Under the pieces are notes generated by a model. The model worked only from the letters and a program-made list of their open reading frames with translations. It ran no database searches and was not told the DNA's origin. From Ferruginibacter sp. HRS2-29 (GTDB lineage: Bacteria; Bacteroidota; Bacteroidia; Chitinophagales; Chitinophagaceae): 64,000 nucleotides of DNA. The stretch spans positions 62,001-126,000 of the forward strand of contig NZ_RJUB01000001.1 in assembly GCF_024343615.1 (NCBI RefSeq), in the 5' to 3' direction. The translations under genes and the position numbers were made by a program. Of the stretch, positions 1-8,449 are shown one piece after another (the first letter of the stretch is position 1; each line of letters begins with the position of its first letter).

Positions 1-54
1 CTTAAAATCCCGTTCCCAGCAATGGGAGTGACGGTTCAATTCCGTTCCCGGGTA
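1..54 (+). tRNA. tRNA-Leu (TAA anticodon), 5' part missing at window edge
   Basis: The window opens in an anticodon loop reading CTTAAAA, so the anticodon is TAA (leucine). A class II long variable arm follows, then a T-arm (stem 30-34/42-46, loop TTCAATT) and the 3' acceptor strand CCCGGGT with discriminator A54. No CCA is encoded. The 5' half lies outside the window. A terminator follows directly. Confidence 0.85.
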
Positions 55-58
55 CGAA

Positions 59-87
59 GCCTCAATAAATCTATTGAGGCTTTTTTT
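59..87 (+). terminator. Rho-independent terminator after tRNA-Leu
   Basis: A perfect 9-bp stem (GCCTCAATA / TATTGAGGC) with loop AATC is followed by seven T residues, four bases after the tRNA discriminator. Confidence 0.9.
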
Positions 88-90
88 ATG

Positions 91-195
91 GTCAATAGTG
101 AATAGGCAATAGTGAAACCTTCGAAATTTTTAATGCCTAGCTGAGCCTTTAAGATTGCATTTCAATTCGTGTAATTCGCTTAATTCGTGTAATTT
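91..195. repeat. Short tandem repeats: GTGAATA-type array plus AATTCGTGT-type array
   Basis: Positions 91-131 hold GTCAATA/GTGAATA/GGCAATA units ending in the conserved tail GTGAAACCTTCGAAATTTT. Positions 160-195 hold three AATTCGTGT-like units. The second array ends a few bases before the kinase start codon. The same two array types, in the same order, recur just after the kinase at 1349-1505. Confidence 0.8.
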
Positions 196-200
196 TAGAG

Positions 201-1352
201 ATGTTCTCCACTCTTTTCAATTGGCGCACCATCCTTGCATTGATCGCTATTGCCATCATTTGCGTAAGCGTGTTCTTCTCTAATTTCCTTGCAAAAAAAA
301 TAGCCAATGAAGAAAAACAAAAGATCGAACAATGGGTAGAAGCCGTGAATGAAACCAATAATCTCAATACTACGTCCACGATCCTCTCGAGCAAAGTACT
401 TACGGAAAATAACAGGGACATCCCCATGATCGCTGTTACAGAAACAGATAGCATCCTGGATCATTACAATCTCGACAGCATACAGGTAGCCACCGACAAG
501 AATTATATACAAAAAAAACTGGAGGAATTTAAAAATGCCAATGCGCCCATCATCTGGAAAAACCCTTATGATCCCAAACAAAACAACCTCGTATATTATG
601 GCGAATCTTCTTTGCTGAAACAGATCCGTTATTTCCCGATCGTGCAATTATTTGTGGTGGCAATTTTCATCATCATCATTTTATATGCTATCAGCACCCG
701 CAATAAAAGCACGCAAAACCAGGTATGGGCGGGCATGGCGAAGGAAACGGCGCATCAACTGGGCACTCCTATTTCCTCGCTGCAGGGCTGGGTAGAAATG
801 CTCAAGGACATGGAAGGAAATGAAAAGATAGCTGCCGAAATGAGTAAGGATGTGCAGCGCCTCATGCTGGTGAGCGACCGGTTTGGAAAGATCGGCAGTA
901 CGCCACAGCTCGAAGAATCGGATCTTGTGACGCAGGTAGAAAACATGATGGCCTATATAAAACGCAGGGCCCCGGAGAAGGTGAATTTCAGCATAGAGAC
1001 CTATGGCGAAACAGAAATCACCGCGATGATAAACCCGCCATTGTTTGACTGGGTAATAGAAAATCTCCTGAAAAATGCCCTCGACGCCATGGATGGCCGT
1101 GGTAACATTTCCATCTCTATCCGGAATGAAACCACCCAGGTGGCTATTGATGTAAAAGATACGGGCAAAGGCATCAGCAAAAAGAATATCAGCCAGGTCT
1201 TCAAACCCGGTTTTACCACCAAAAAACGCGGTTGGGGGTTGGGACTGTCGCTGAGCAAAAGGATCATCGACCAATACCATAAAGGGGAATTATATGTAAA
1301 ACAGTCAGAACCCGGCAAAGGAACTACCTTCCGGATATTGTTAAAAAAGTGA
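201..1352 (+). CDS. Membrane sensor histidine kinase (orphan)
   Basis: This 383-residue protein has a first membrane segment at about residues 10-30, an extracytoplasmic stretch of about 110 residues, a second segment at 145-165, and then a cytoplasmic kinase core. The H-box contains KETAHQLGTPISSL, with the presumed phosphoacceptor His185. The N-box is ENLLKNALDAM, the G1 box DTGKGI, and the last boxes FKPGFTTKKRGWGLGL, typical of HATPase_c. Family knowledge: such proteins autophosphorylate and pass phosphate to a response regulator. None is encoded next to it here, so the partner is unknown. Its TGA stop is formed by the first GTGAATA unit of the downstream repeat array. The signal sensed cannot be read from the sequence. 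Confidence 0.93.
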   Translation: MFSTLFNWRTILALIAIAIICVSVFFSNFLAKKIANEEKQKIEQWVEAVNETNNLNTTSTILSSKVLTENNRDIPMIAVTETDSILDHYNLDSIQVATDKNYIQKKLEEFKNANAPIIWKNPYDPKQNNLVYYGESSLLKQIRYFPIVQLFVVAIFIIIILYAISTRNKSTQNQVWAGMAKETAHQLGTPISSLQGWVEMLKDMEGNEKIAAEMSKDVQRLMLVSDRFGKIGSTPQLEESDLVTQVENMMAYIKRRAPEKVNFSIETYGETEITAMINPPLFDWVIENLLKNALDAMDGRGNISISIRNETTQVAIDVKDTGKGISKKNISQVFKPGFTTKKRGWGLGLSLSKRIIDQYHKGELYVKQSEPGKGTTFRILLKK

Positions 1353-1505
1353 ATAGTGAAATCTTCGAAGTTTGCATGGGTATACAAATCTGTACAACCT
1401 GCATCTCTATTCGTGTATGTTATGCTAAAAATTTATGTCTTTCCATTTATCCTCTAAAAAATTCGTGTAATTCGTGTAATTCGTTTTTAATTCGTGTAAT
1501 CTATA
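1349..1505. repeat. GTGAATA-type array and AATTCGTGT arrays downstream of the kinase
   Basis: Positions 1349-1374 read as two GTGAATA-like units and the tail AAATCTTCGAAGTTT. After about 85 bases without visible coding content come four AATTCGTGT-like units at 1459-1502. The short open frame across this region is repeat-derived and not a gene. Confidence 0.8.
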
Positions 1506-1527
1506 TATATTTGCATTCCTCAAAAAT

Positions 1528-1614
1528 GCGGTCATGGCGAAATTGGTAGACGCACTACCTTGAGGTGGTAGCGCCCACACAACGGGCGTGTCAGTTCGAA
1601 TCTGATTGACCGCA
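1528..1614 (+). tRNA. tRNA-Leu (GAG anticodon)
   Basis: This is a complete class II tRNA. The acceptor stem is GCGGTCA (1528-1534) paired with TGACCGC (1607-1613), with discriminator A1614. The anticodon stem CTACC/GGTAG encloses loop TTGAGGT, so the anticodon is GAG. A long variable arm (CGCCC...GGGCG) and T-loop TTCGAAT are present. CCA is not encoded. Confidence 0.95.
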
Positions 1615-1616
1615 CA

Positions 1617-1645
1617 AGCCTTTCCCTCACGGGAGAGGCTTTTTA
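1617..1645 (+). terminator. Rho-independent terminator after tRNA-Leu(GAG)
   Basis: The hairpin AGCCTTTCCC / GGGAGAGGCT with loop TCAC is followed by a run of T, immediately after the tRNA. Confidence 0.85.
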
Positions 1646-1674
1646 TTTATATTTATACCTTAAACCGGATCATT

Positions 1675-2952
1675 ATGCCTAACGATATTAAGTGCCCCAA
1701 TTGCGGCCACGAATTTGACGTGGAAAACGTACTTGCAGCGGATATAGAAAAAAAATACCAGCAGAAATACCAGGCCGACCTCAAAAGATCTCTCGGAAAA
1801 ATAGACGAAGAAAAAAAGAAACTCGAAGCCGAGCAGCAATTATTTGAAGAAAAGAAGAAACAGGAAAATGAATTGTTTGCACAAAAGATCCAGAAAGAAC
1901 GCCTGAAGCTGGAAACCGAAATACAACAACAGCTGACCAAAAGCATTTCTTCAGATTACGAAAACAGGATCCGTGTATTGCAGGAAAACAGCAACAACAC
2001 TGAAGAAAAGCTGAAAGAAGCCCGTAAGAAAGAGCTGGAATTTTTGCAGAAAGAACAGGAACTGAAGAACAAGGAAGAAGAACTGGAGATCACGGTGCAG
2101 AAAAAATTGCAGGAAGAAAGGGTAACCATCAGTGAACAGATCCGCCAGCAGGAACTGGAAAAAAACAACCTGCGGGAAAGCGAACAACAGCTGCGCAACA
2201 AGGAACTGGAAATGCGGCTGGAACAACAAAATAAACTCATCGATGAAATGAAACGCAAGGCCGAGCAAAGCTCGATGCAGCGCCAGGGCGAATCGCAGGA
2301 ACTTTTACTGGAAGAAATTCTGAAGGAGAATTTTCCTTTCGACCTCATAGATGAAGTGGGCAAAGGCGTGGAAGGTGCGGATTGTATTCAAACCGTTCGC
2401 AACAGTGGCGGCAAAGAATGCGGCAAGATCATTTACGAAAGCAAACGCACCAAGGGCTGGAGCAGCAACTGGATCGATAAACTCAAAGCCGACAAACGCA
2501 GTCGCAATGCGGATATCGCGATACTGGTAACCCAGACTTTCCCGAAAGACATGGATCGTTTTGGTGAAAAAGACGGCATCTGGATCTGCAATTTCACTGA
2601 AGTGAGCAGCGTTTCTTATTTGCTACGCGATGGCCTCCTTAAGATATATGAAGCCGAGAAAAGAGAAGAAAACAAGGGCGACAAGATGCAGATGTTGTAC
2701 AATTACCTTACCGGAGTTGAATTCAAAGGGCAGGTAGAAGCGATCGCTGAAGGGTTTATTGCCATGCGCAACAGCATCACCAAAGAACGTATGCAAATGG
2801 AAAAACTCTGGAAAGAACGGGAAAAGCAACTCGAAAAAGTATTGCTCAGCACCAGCGGTCTTTACGGATCAGTGAAAGGCATCGCCGGCGCATCGGTGGG
2901 TGATATTCCGTTACTGGATGGCGAAGAAAAAATAAATGAAATAGATTACTGA
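1675..2952 (+). CDS. DUF2130 coiled-coil protein
   Basis: This 425-residue protein starts at ATG 1675 (MPNDIKCPNCGHEFDVE); an upstream in-frame extension would run through the tRNA terminator. Residues 1-20 carry a CxxC zinc-ribbon-like motif. Residues about 30-215 are a highly charged coiled coil rich in K, E and Q. The C-terminal half is the DUF2130 domain, with the conserved stretch KIIYESKRTKGWSSNWIDKL followed by ADIAILVTQTFP. Family knowledge: DUF2130 resembles PD-(D/E)xK nuclease folds, and the E...K and D...VT spacing here fits that, but a function is not established. The next gene starts 8 bases downstream, suggesting co-transcription. Confidence 0.9.
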   Translation: MPNDIKCPNCGHEFDVENVLAADIEKKYQQKYQADLKRSLGKIDEEKKKLEAEQQLFEEKKKQENELFAQKIQKERLKLETEIQQQLTKSISSDYENRIRVLQENSNNTEEKLKEARKKELEFLQKEQELKNKEEELEITVQKKLQEERVTISEQIRQQELEKNNLRESEQQLRNKELEMRLEQQNKLIDEMKRKAEQSSMQRQGESQELLLEEILKENFPFDLIDEVGKGVEGADCIQTVRNSGGKECGKIIYESKRTKGWSSNWIDKLKADKRSRNADIAILVTQTFPKDMDRFGEKDGIWICNFTEVSSVSYLLRDGLLKIYEAEKREENKGDKMQMLYNYLTGVEFKGQVEAIAEGFIAMRNSITKERMQMEKLWKEREKQLEKVLLSTSGLYGSVKGIAGASVGDIPLLDGEEKINEIDY

Positions 2953-2960
2953 CAATAAAT

Positions 2961-3968
2961 ATGTTTATAAAAATCCTGCCTTTCCTTATTATTGTTGGAG
3001 CTGTTATGCTCGACAGGTTTCTGCGCAAAAAACGGTATCTCAGGAATTTTTACGACAAGCCGCATACGATGACCACTAAACAGCAGTACAGAGTGCTGTT
3101 CATCATTGGCGGTGCCATGTTTCTATTAGGATTAATTGCGGCTTCAATGGTACTGATCGTGATGGCTGCAATTTTAATGTGTGCCACCCTTATTACTAAA
3201 ATTTTCCCGGCGGTGGGTAACCCGCCTGTTACGCAGGAGTATGTTGTACCTGATACTCCTGTTGTGAATCCGGATTACCTGGTATATCGGGGGTATCAAC
3301 TTGAATTCTCTACAGAAGAATTTGAAAAAATACTTACAAAACACCTCCCCTATTTTTTAATCCTGGAAAACCAGGAACAAAGAGAAAAATTCATTAAACG
3401 TGTACGTAAATTCATGCAGCGCAAAAATTTTGTGATCCACGATAAAGGCGGCTTCAAAGAAATGCCGATACTCATCAGCGCTTCTGCGGTACAATTGAGT
3501 TTTGGATTGAAGAAATATCTGCTCCCCATCTTCAGCGAGATACATATTTATCCCGATGAATTTATCAACTACCATCAAAGCCTTCGGATAGTGATCGGCA
3601 ATGTTTCCAACAACCGCATCAATATTTCCTGGAAGCATTTTTTGAATGGCTTCAGGCTCCCGGATGGTGTCAATGTCGGGTTACACGAAATGGCGCATGC
3701 GTATCATTACCAGAATTTCGCGGCACTCGACGATATGGATGAACATTTCATGGAAGGATACAAAGCCTTTGAAGAACGCAGCCGTACAGCCTTATTGTAT
3801 GAACTCAGCAGCCTGTCGTCACTTTATACCTTGTACGGGCTTAGCAACGAGCAGGAATTCTGGGCAGAAAGCGTGGAGATATTCTTTGAAAAAACTGCAG
3901 AGCTCATGGCACTCGACAAAAGCCTCTACTACATCATCAGCAACACACTCAACCAGGGCTTCTTTTAA
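2961..3968 (+). CDS. MtfA/M90-like zinc metallopeptidase, membrane anchored
   Basis: The 335-residue product has an N-terminal hydrophobic segment (1-18) and two more at about 45-80, then a soluble domain. The zinc motif HEMAHAYHYQNF (HExxH) lies at about residue 241, with a downstream acidic segment NEQEFWAESVEIFFE that matches the third ligand region of M90/MtfA peptidases. Family knowledge: E. coli MtfA is a soluble aminopeptidase-like enzyme that also binds Mlc. Membrane anchoring here differs from it, and the substrate is unknown. The gene lies 8 bases after the DUF2130 gene. Confidence 0.8.
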   Translation: MFIKILPFLIIVGAVMLDRFLRKKRYLRNFYDKPHTMTTKQQYRVLFIIGGAMFLLGLIAASMVLIVMAAILMCATLITKIFPAVGNPPVTQEYVVPDTPVVNPDYLVYRGYQLEFSTEEFEKILTKHLPYFLILENQEQREKFIKRVRKFMQRKNFVIHDKGGFKEMPILISASAVQLSFGLKKYLLPIFSEIHIYPDEFINYHQSLRIVIGNVSNNRINISWKHFLNGFRLPDGVNVGLHEMAHAYHYQNFAALDDMDEHFMEGYKAFEERSRTALLYELSSLSSLYTLYGLSNEQEFWAESVEIFFEKTAELMALDKSLYYIISNTLNQGFF

Positions 3969-4061
3969 GTGAATGGTGAAATCTACATTAAACATGAATT
4001 CTTTACAGGATGCATATTGATTTTTTTGCGCAGTAAATAAATCCGTGCTGTCCTTTCATCC

Positions 4062-4691
4062 TTAAAAATCCGTGATTAAGAACGCCAGGCTGATGCCGTT
4101 AAACATCAGCGCATGCACTTTCACCGGCCAATCTTCTTCTTTTGTAAAGATACAATCTGCAGAAAAAGCGAAATCACTGGCAGCTATCTTCCGGATGACC
4201 ATATGCTGCCGGAAATCAACTTTGCCATTGCCATACCATTTAAACATCGCTTCCTTGATACTCCATGCCATGGTAAGGGCATCCAGCGGCACTACGGGTA
4301 AATCAAGCACGAGTTGCATTTCCGGTTCAGTAAGATATTTATATTTGATCCGTTCGATCTTCTCCTGCGGCAATTCGATATCCACCCCCACCCTGCTTTT
4401 TGTGCTGACGATCACCGCGGCATAATCGCTGCAATGGGAGATCGAAAAATGATACTTTTCGCCGGGGAGAAAAGGTTTACGGGTATCCGCCACACGGATC
4501 AGTTCCAGTGGAAAACCGGGAAATAAAGCCTGCAGCACATATCTCCCCGCCAGGTGCTGGAGCCGCTTGTGCGGATGGGTGATCTCATTCTGAAGTACCA
4601 CTTTTTGCAGAAAAAAAGGCTCATCCTCCGTGATATGCCATACCCCCAGCTTCGTGTTTTCGTTGATATTTTGTTGGTAAACCAGTGGCAT
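4062..4691 (-). CDS. 4'-phosphopantetheinyl transferase, Sfp/AcpT superfamily
   Basis: This 209-residue protein carries the two signature motifs of the family: GVDIELP around residues 102-108 (Mg-binding Asp104 and Glu106) and WSIKEAMFKWYG around 143-154 (Lys146-Glu147). The enzyme moves the phosphopantetheine arm of CoA onto a carrier-protein serine. At about 210 residues it is Sfp-like rather than the ~120-residue AcpS type. No polyketide or peptide synthase lies in the window, so it probably serves the fatty-acid carrier protein or a remote cluster. It is divergent from dcd, with a 122-base spacer holding the dcd promoter. Confidence 0.9.
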   Translation of the reverse strand: MPLVYQQNINENTKLGVWHITEDEPFFLQKVVLQNEITHPHKRLQHLAGRYVLQALFPGFPLELIRVADTRKPFLPGEKYHFSISHCSDYAAVIVSTKSRVGVDIELPQEKIERIKYKYLTEPEMQLVLDLPVVPLDALTMAWSIKEAMFKWYGNGKVDFRQHMVIRKIAASDFAFSADCIFTKEEDWPVKVHALMFNGISLAFLITDF

Positions 4692-4705
4692 AGCGTTATT
4701 ACAGA

Positions 4706-4737
4706 TTTGAGATTCTAGATTTAAGAATTTAGCTTTG
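4706..4737 (+). promoter_or_regulatory. Bacteroidota-type promoter for dcd
   Basis: TTTG at 4706-4709 and TAGCTTTG at 4730-4737 are separated by 20 bases. This matches the known Bacteroidota consensus TTTG-N17-23-TAnnTTTG. It predicts a 5' leader of about 70 bases for dcd. Confidence 0.7.
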
Positions 4738-4813
4738 CGGCACTATAAAGGTAACCAGTAAAATCTTTTTGTGTGGAAATAACCGCCGGAGATACAGGTT
4801 TAAAAATCAGCAT

Positions 4814-5350
4814 ATGATACTCAGCGATACGAGAATACTAGAAGAGATAGAAAAAGGGACCATCAAAATTGTTCCTTACAATCGCGAATGCCTTGGCAGC
4901 AACAGCTACGACGTACACCTGGGGAAGAACCTGGCCACTTACGAACACGAGGAACTGGATGCCAAAAAGCACAACACCATCAAACATTTTGAAATCCCCG
5001 ACGAAGGGATATTACTGCTGCCGCATAGGTTTTACCTGGGTGTAACAGAAGAATACACGGAAACGCATGCGCATGTACCCTTCCTGGAAGGAAAATCTTC
5101 TACCGGGCGCCTGGGCATCGATATCCACGCTACCGCCGGCAAAGGTGATGTGGGCTTTTGCGGTAACTGGACACTTGAGATCTCTGTCAAACAACCGGTG
5201 AGGGTTTACAAAGGAATGCCGATCGGACAACTGATCTATTTCCCGGTGGACGGCGAAATTGAAGTACGCTACAACCAGAAAAAAAATGCGAAATACAGCG
5301 GACAGCCAGATAAGCCTGTAGAAAGTATGATGTGGAAGAATAATTTTTAA
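4814..5350 (+). CDS. dcd: dCTP deaminase
   Basis: Starting at ATG 4814 the product is 178 residues, the usual length of the family; an upstream in-frame extension has no homology-like content. It opens with MILSDTRILEEIEKG and contains LGSNSYDVHLG, SSTGRLGIDIHATAGKGDVG and the catalytic region FCGNWTLEI with the conserved glutamate. The enzyme converts dCTP to dUTP plus ammonia as a homotrimer, feeding dTMP synthesis. It is a single-gene unit with its own promoter. Confidence 0.95.
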   Translation: MILSDTRILEEIEKGTIKIVPYNRECLGSNSYDVHLGKNLATYEHEELDAKKHNTIKHFEIPDEGILLLPHRFYLGVTEEYTETHAHVPFLEGKSSTGRLGIDIHATAGKGDVGFCGNWTLEISVKQPVRVYKGMPIGQLIYFPVDGEIEVRYNQKKNAKYSGQPDKPVESMMWKNNF

Positions 5351-5354
5351 TTTT

Positions 5355-5445
5355 TTGAACCACGGAGGCACAGAGGAGAGTTTCACAGAAGCGATTTATA
5401 TTTAAACAAAATATTTTTACTCTGTGTTACTCTGTGGTCTACCAT
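5355..5445. repeat. Inverted repeat of CACAGAG/CTCTGTG words
   Basis: ACCACGGAGGCACAGAGGAGAG near 5357 is the imperfect reverse complement of ACTCTGTGTTACTCTGTGGT near 5420-5440, enclosing an AT-rich core of about 40 bases. It fills the gap between dcd and the serine hydrolase gene. Confidence 0.75.
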
Positions 5446-5456
5446 AAAATGCATGT

Positions 5457-6521
5457 ATGAAAAAAGTATTTTACTTCTTCTTATTGCTCCTCAGTCAGCA
5501 GGCTTTTTCGCAATCAACTGCCGATTCGTTACTCAACTTCATCGCCGCCAACAAAAGCCGCTCTTCCATTTACCTTTCTCAAAATGATACCGTGCTGGCG
5601 CATGTGAATGAAAATACGTTGATGCCACTGGCGAGCACCGTAAAAATAATGGTGGCAGTAGAATTTGCAAAACAAGCGGCGCTTAACGTAATAGATCAAT
5701 CTTCGAAAGTGAGCCTCGCTGAACTTGAAAAATATTACCTGCCCAATACCGACGGTGACGCACACCCGAACTGGATCGCTTATGAAAAAAAGATGGGGCA
5801 TATCCAGGGCGATAGCGCCAGGCTCATGGATGTCGCCCGCGGGATGATCATGTTCAGCAGCAATGCCAACACAGAATATTTGATGGATCTGCTGGGCTTC
5901 GATAATGTGAAAAACAACATCCAGTTATTCGGGTTGAAACAACACACTGCCATCTATCCCATAGTCGCTTCCCTGTTCATGTATCAAAATCCCAAAGGCA
6001 AAAAGGAAGAAAGCATTCTTAAGGGAATAAAAAAATTATCAGACCAGGAATACAGCCGCTATATTTTCGACATGCACAATGCACTAAAATACAGTACGCT
6101 GCTGAAAGATAAATTTCGTCCGCAAGACCTTACCATGACCATGCAGAAAGCCTGGAGCGATCGCCTTCCGGCGTCTACAACAAAAGAATATGTGCGCATC
6201 TGCAAAGTCCTCAACAACCGGAAATTCTTTGATGAAAACACTTACGGCATCATCTCCGAAGTACTGGAAACCATAATGGAAAATCCCGCTAACCAGAAAT
6301 GGCTGAAGCATGCAGGCATGAAAGGCGGCAGCACTGCCTGGGTGCTCACCAAAGCAGTATATGCGACTACAAAGGAGGATACAAAATTAGAAATGGCTTA
6401 TTTTTTCAACAACCTTACGGAAGACGAAAATCAAAGGCTTCAAAAGTGGATGAATAGTTTTGAGCTGAAAGTGATGAGTGATGCTGGTTTCAGAAAAAAA
6501 ATAACGGAAACGCTCAAGTAA
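5457..6521 (+). CDS. Secreted serine hydrolase, class A beta-lactamase/DD-peptidase fold
   Basis: This 354-residue protein has an N-terminal signal peptide (MKKVFYFFLLLLSQQAFSQ). All three penicillin-recognising motifs can be seen: S60-TV-K63 (SxxK nucleophile), S134-S-N136 (SxN) and KGGST near residue 290 (KTG-like). Family knowledge: this fold covers class A beta-lactamases and related peptidases. The KGG in place of KTG, and the absence of an obvious omega-loop ExxLN, leave beta-lactamase activity unproven; a cell-wall or unrelated hydrolase is equally possible. It converges with tspO across a palindromic repeat element. Confidence 0.75.
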   Translation: MKKVFYFFLLLLSQQAFSQSTADSLLNFIAANKSRSSIYLSQNDTVLAHVNENTLMPLASTVKIMVAVEFAKQAALNVIDQSSKVSLAELEKYYLPNTDGDAHPNWIAYEKKMGHIQGDSARLMDVARGMIMFSSNANTEYLMDLLGFDNVKNNIQLFGLKQHTAIYPIVASLFMYQNPKGKKEESILKGIKKLSDQEYSRYIFDMHNALKYSTLLKDKFRPQDLTMTMQKAWSDRLPASTTKEYVRICKVLNNRKFFDENTYGIISEVLETIMENPANQKWLKHAGMKGGSTAWVLTKAVYATTKEDTKLEMAYFFNNLTEDENQRLQKWMNSFELKVMSDAGFRKKITETLK

Positions 6522-6628
6522 ATGTATGATGTGAGATGTATGATGTATGATTTCTTCAGACTTAATATAACAAACAATTTTTGGAAATATTTTAAATTGA
6601 AAGACATCATACATCTTACATCATACAT
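6520..6628. repeat. Palindromic element with TGATGTA-type arms
   Basis: The left arm at 6520-6546 (ATGTATGATGTGAGATGTAT...) pairs with the right arm at 6602-6628 over about 27 bp with one mismatch. The arms enclose an AT-rich core of about 55 bases. The element fills the whole gap between two convergent genes and touches both stop codons. Confidence 0.85.
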
Positions 6629-6629
6629 T

Positions 6630-7100
6630 TTAATTCAAATTCCAGATGGAATAAGTAAGCACCGTAGCAAAACTCACCCACAAAATATACGGCACCAGCA
6701 GCCACGCAGCCGGTTTGGATATTTTACCAAAAGAAATTATAGTAAGCAGTATAAAGATCCACAACAATATTATCTCTGCCAACGCCGCCCCTTTTTCATG
6801 CAGGTAAAAAAAGATGAACGACCACAGGAAATTCAACAACAACTGAATGCTGTAAAAGATCAGCGCCCTCCTTTTTGCAGGTTGAGGAAAATCTTTTTTC
6901 CATACAAGAAAACAGGCAATCCCCATCATGATGTACAAGGTAGTCCACACCGGGGCGAATATTCCATTGGGCGGATTGAACGAAGGTTTATTTAAAGTGG
7001 TGTACCAGGTCTGTACAGATTCCATCGTTAAATAACCGCTGACGGCGCCTACAGCCAATGGGATCGCAATGGAAATGATAAGTTTGAAAATAGGTTTCAT
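6630..7100 (-). CDS. tspO: TspO/MBR family protein
   Basis: The 156-residue protein has five predicted membrane segments. It carries the family signature WYTTLNKPSFNPPNGIFAPV with WTTLYIMMGIACFLVW after it, and NFLWSFIFF in the fourth segment. Family knowledge: TspO binds and may degrade porphyrins, and modulates tetrapyrrole and stress responses in several bacteria. The heme gene cluster lies about 8 kb away but is not directly linked. A normal length and intact motifs suggest a functional gene. Confidence 0.93.
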   Translation of the reverse strand: MKPIFKLIISIAIPLAVGAVSGYLTMESVQTWYTTLNKPSFNPPNGIFAPVWTTLYIMMGIACFLVWKKDFPQPAKRRALIFYSIQLLLNFLWSFIFFYLHEKGAALAEIILLWIFILLTIISFGKISKPAAWLLVPYILWVSFATVLTYSIWNLN

Positions 7101-7153
7101 TGTGTGTGATGCTGATTAGAATGGTGAAGAGAATACAATTATCAAACCAACAA

Positions 7154-7238
7154 GTGAATGGTGAATAGTGAATAGTGAAACCTTCGAAGTTTACAACAGG
7201 TTTATAAAACTTATAATTCGTAATTCGTAATTCGTAAT
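7154..7238. repeat. GTGAATA array with tail, followed by AATTCGT array
   Basis: GTGAATG-GTGAATA-GTGAATA-GTGAAA plus the tail CCTTCGAAGTTT occupies 7154-7192. Three AATTCGT heptamers lie at 7214-7238, ending next to the stop codon of the DUF3810 gene. Confidence 0.85.
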
Positions 7239-7242
7239 TTAC

Positions 7243-8331
7243 TTAAATCCTCCCGAATTTTTTATAATAGGCTATTAAAAACCCCGTCACTTCATCATAA
7301 CTCAATATGCCCTGCGGCTGTTGATTACTCCGCAGAAATACGCCGTAACCCCATCGGATAAAAGGTTCTATGGGATTGCGGTATTTTCGGCTGAAGGCGA
7401 TCCATTCTTTTATATCCGCTACTACGGCCGGCGAAAGTTGCTTCCTGTACATTCCCGCTGCGGCGGAATCTGTAAAATACAGGTTTCGGTTAGCATAATT
7501 GAAAAGATCGAGGTACACGGAATAATGAAACGATGTATCCGTAGAAGTGCTGGCAGCAAGATAGCCCACAAAATTCGCTTCCATCTCCTTCGCGTAACCG
7601 ATCTGGTGCGCTACTTCGTGGCAGGCGGTATAAGGCAATAAAAATCGCGGCATCGTGGTGTTCAATTGTGCCTCGCCGGTGAAAGGATTGTAATATCCTG
7701 AAAAACCTGCGTAGTTGCCCAACCAACCCCAGATCGATGGTTTCAGCGAAACATGTTCATAAACAAGATAAGGATATTGTTGCGCAAGCTGGTCATAAGC
7801 ATTTTTCACTTCGGCAATAAGCGAGTCATTGTTGGGATAGTTACGTTGCTGACGGATCAGCACGGCTTTGCTGCTGTTGATTTTTGCTACCAGCAAACCA
7901 TTCAGCATTTTGAGATCGTCCTGGCTATATTTTTCCATTTTTAGTCCGAGTTGCGAAGCGATCCCCTTGCGGTTATAATTGATTCCCCATAAAACATTGA
8001 AAACAAGGTACAAAATACTCAATAACGTAATTGCCCTGAGCAACTTACGGCCGGATTGCTCTTTGAAGGAAGCCATGGTACGCCTGCGGAAAACCTTCTT
8101 GGAGAATCGTACCACTTTGAAGATCAACCATATAAATAAAGCTCCGTATAAAATATCCCCGACACTGAAAGGGATCCAACCGAATAAAAGGCGTAAGGAT
8201 ATAGAGATATATTTATATAAATGAGTGCTGTACCCCTGCTCAACACGGGCTGCGTGGCCGCTGTAAAAGTGAACGATGATACATAAAATGACCAAAATAA
8301 TGGCGATGGACGCCCTTCGGGTGAACTTCAT
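7243..8331 (-). CDS. DUF3810 membrane protein with zinc-peptidase-like motif
   Basis: The 362-residue protein has three N-terminal membrane segments (about 8-22, 48-68, 98-118) and a soluble C-terminal part. The motif HEVAHQIGYAKEMEANFVGYL (an HExxH with a downstream Glu) is the conserved core of the DUF3810 family. This suggests a membrane-tethered metallopeptidase, but no activity has been firmly assigned. The family is typical of Bacteroidota. Its stop codon lies at the edge of an AATTCGT array. Confidence 0.85.
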   Translation of the reverse strand: MKFTRRASIAIILVILCIIVHFYSGHAARVEQGYSTHLYKYISISLRLLFGWIPFSVGDILYGALFIWLIFKVVRFSKKVFRRRTMASFKEQSGRKLLRAITLLSILYLVFNVLWGINYNRKGIASQLGLKMEKYSQDDLKMLNGLLVAKINSSKAVLIRQQRNYPNNDSLIAEVKNAYDQLAQQYPYLVYEHVSLKPSIWGWLGNYAGFSGYYNPFTGEAQLNTTMPRFLLPYTACHEVAHQIGYAKEMEANFVGYLAASTSTDTSFHYSVYLDLFNYANRNLYFTDSAAAGMYRKQLSPAVVADIKEWIAFSRKYRNPIEPFIRWGYGVFLRSNQQPQGILSYDEVTGFLIAYYKKFGRI

Positions 8332-8420
8332 ATAACTTAAAATTAGCTAAATACTGTAACTTTACCGGCGGGTTTTGAGAAAAACTCTTGGTTTTACACA
8401 TATAATTGATAATTTTCTAT

Positions 8421-8428
8421 TACCTTTG
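8421..8428 (+). promoter_or_regulatory. -7 box TACCTTTG upstream of yceD-rpmF-plsX
   Basis: TACCTTTG matches TAnnTTTG and lies 21 bases before the yceD start codon. No convincing -33 TTTG was found at the right distance. Confidence 0.5.
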
Positions 8429-8449
8429 CCGTCCTTTAAACAGAACACA

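Noticed and set aside
681..1280. 199-codon minus-strand frame within the kinase
   Set aside because: Antisense shadow of conserved kinase motifs, with no recognisable domain.
1349..1549. Plus-strand open frame of 66 codons after the kinase
   Set aside because: Its sequence is translation of GTGAATA and AATTCGTGT arrays and runs into the tRNA-Leu gene; no protein-like composition.
5457..6521. Confident class A beta-lactamase call
   Set aside because: SxxK and SxN are present but the third motif is KGG and no omega-loop glutamate motif is clear, so resistance function is not supported.
6522..6995. 157-codon plus-strand frame opposite tspO
   Set aside because: It begins in the TGATGTA palindrome and is antisense to a well-supported TspO gene.
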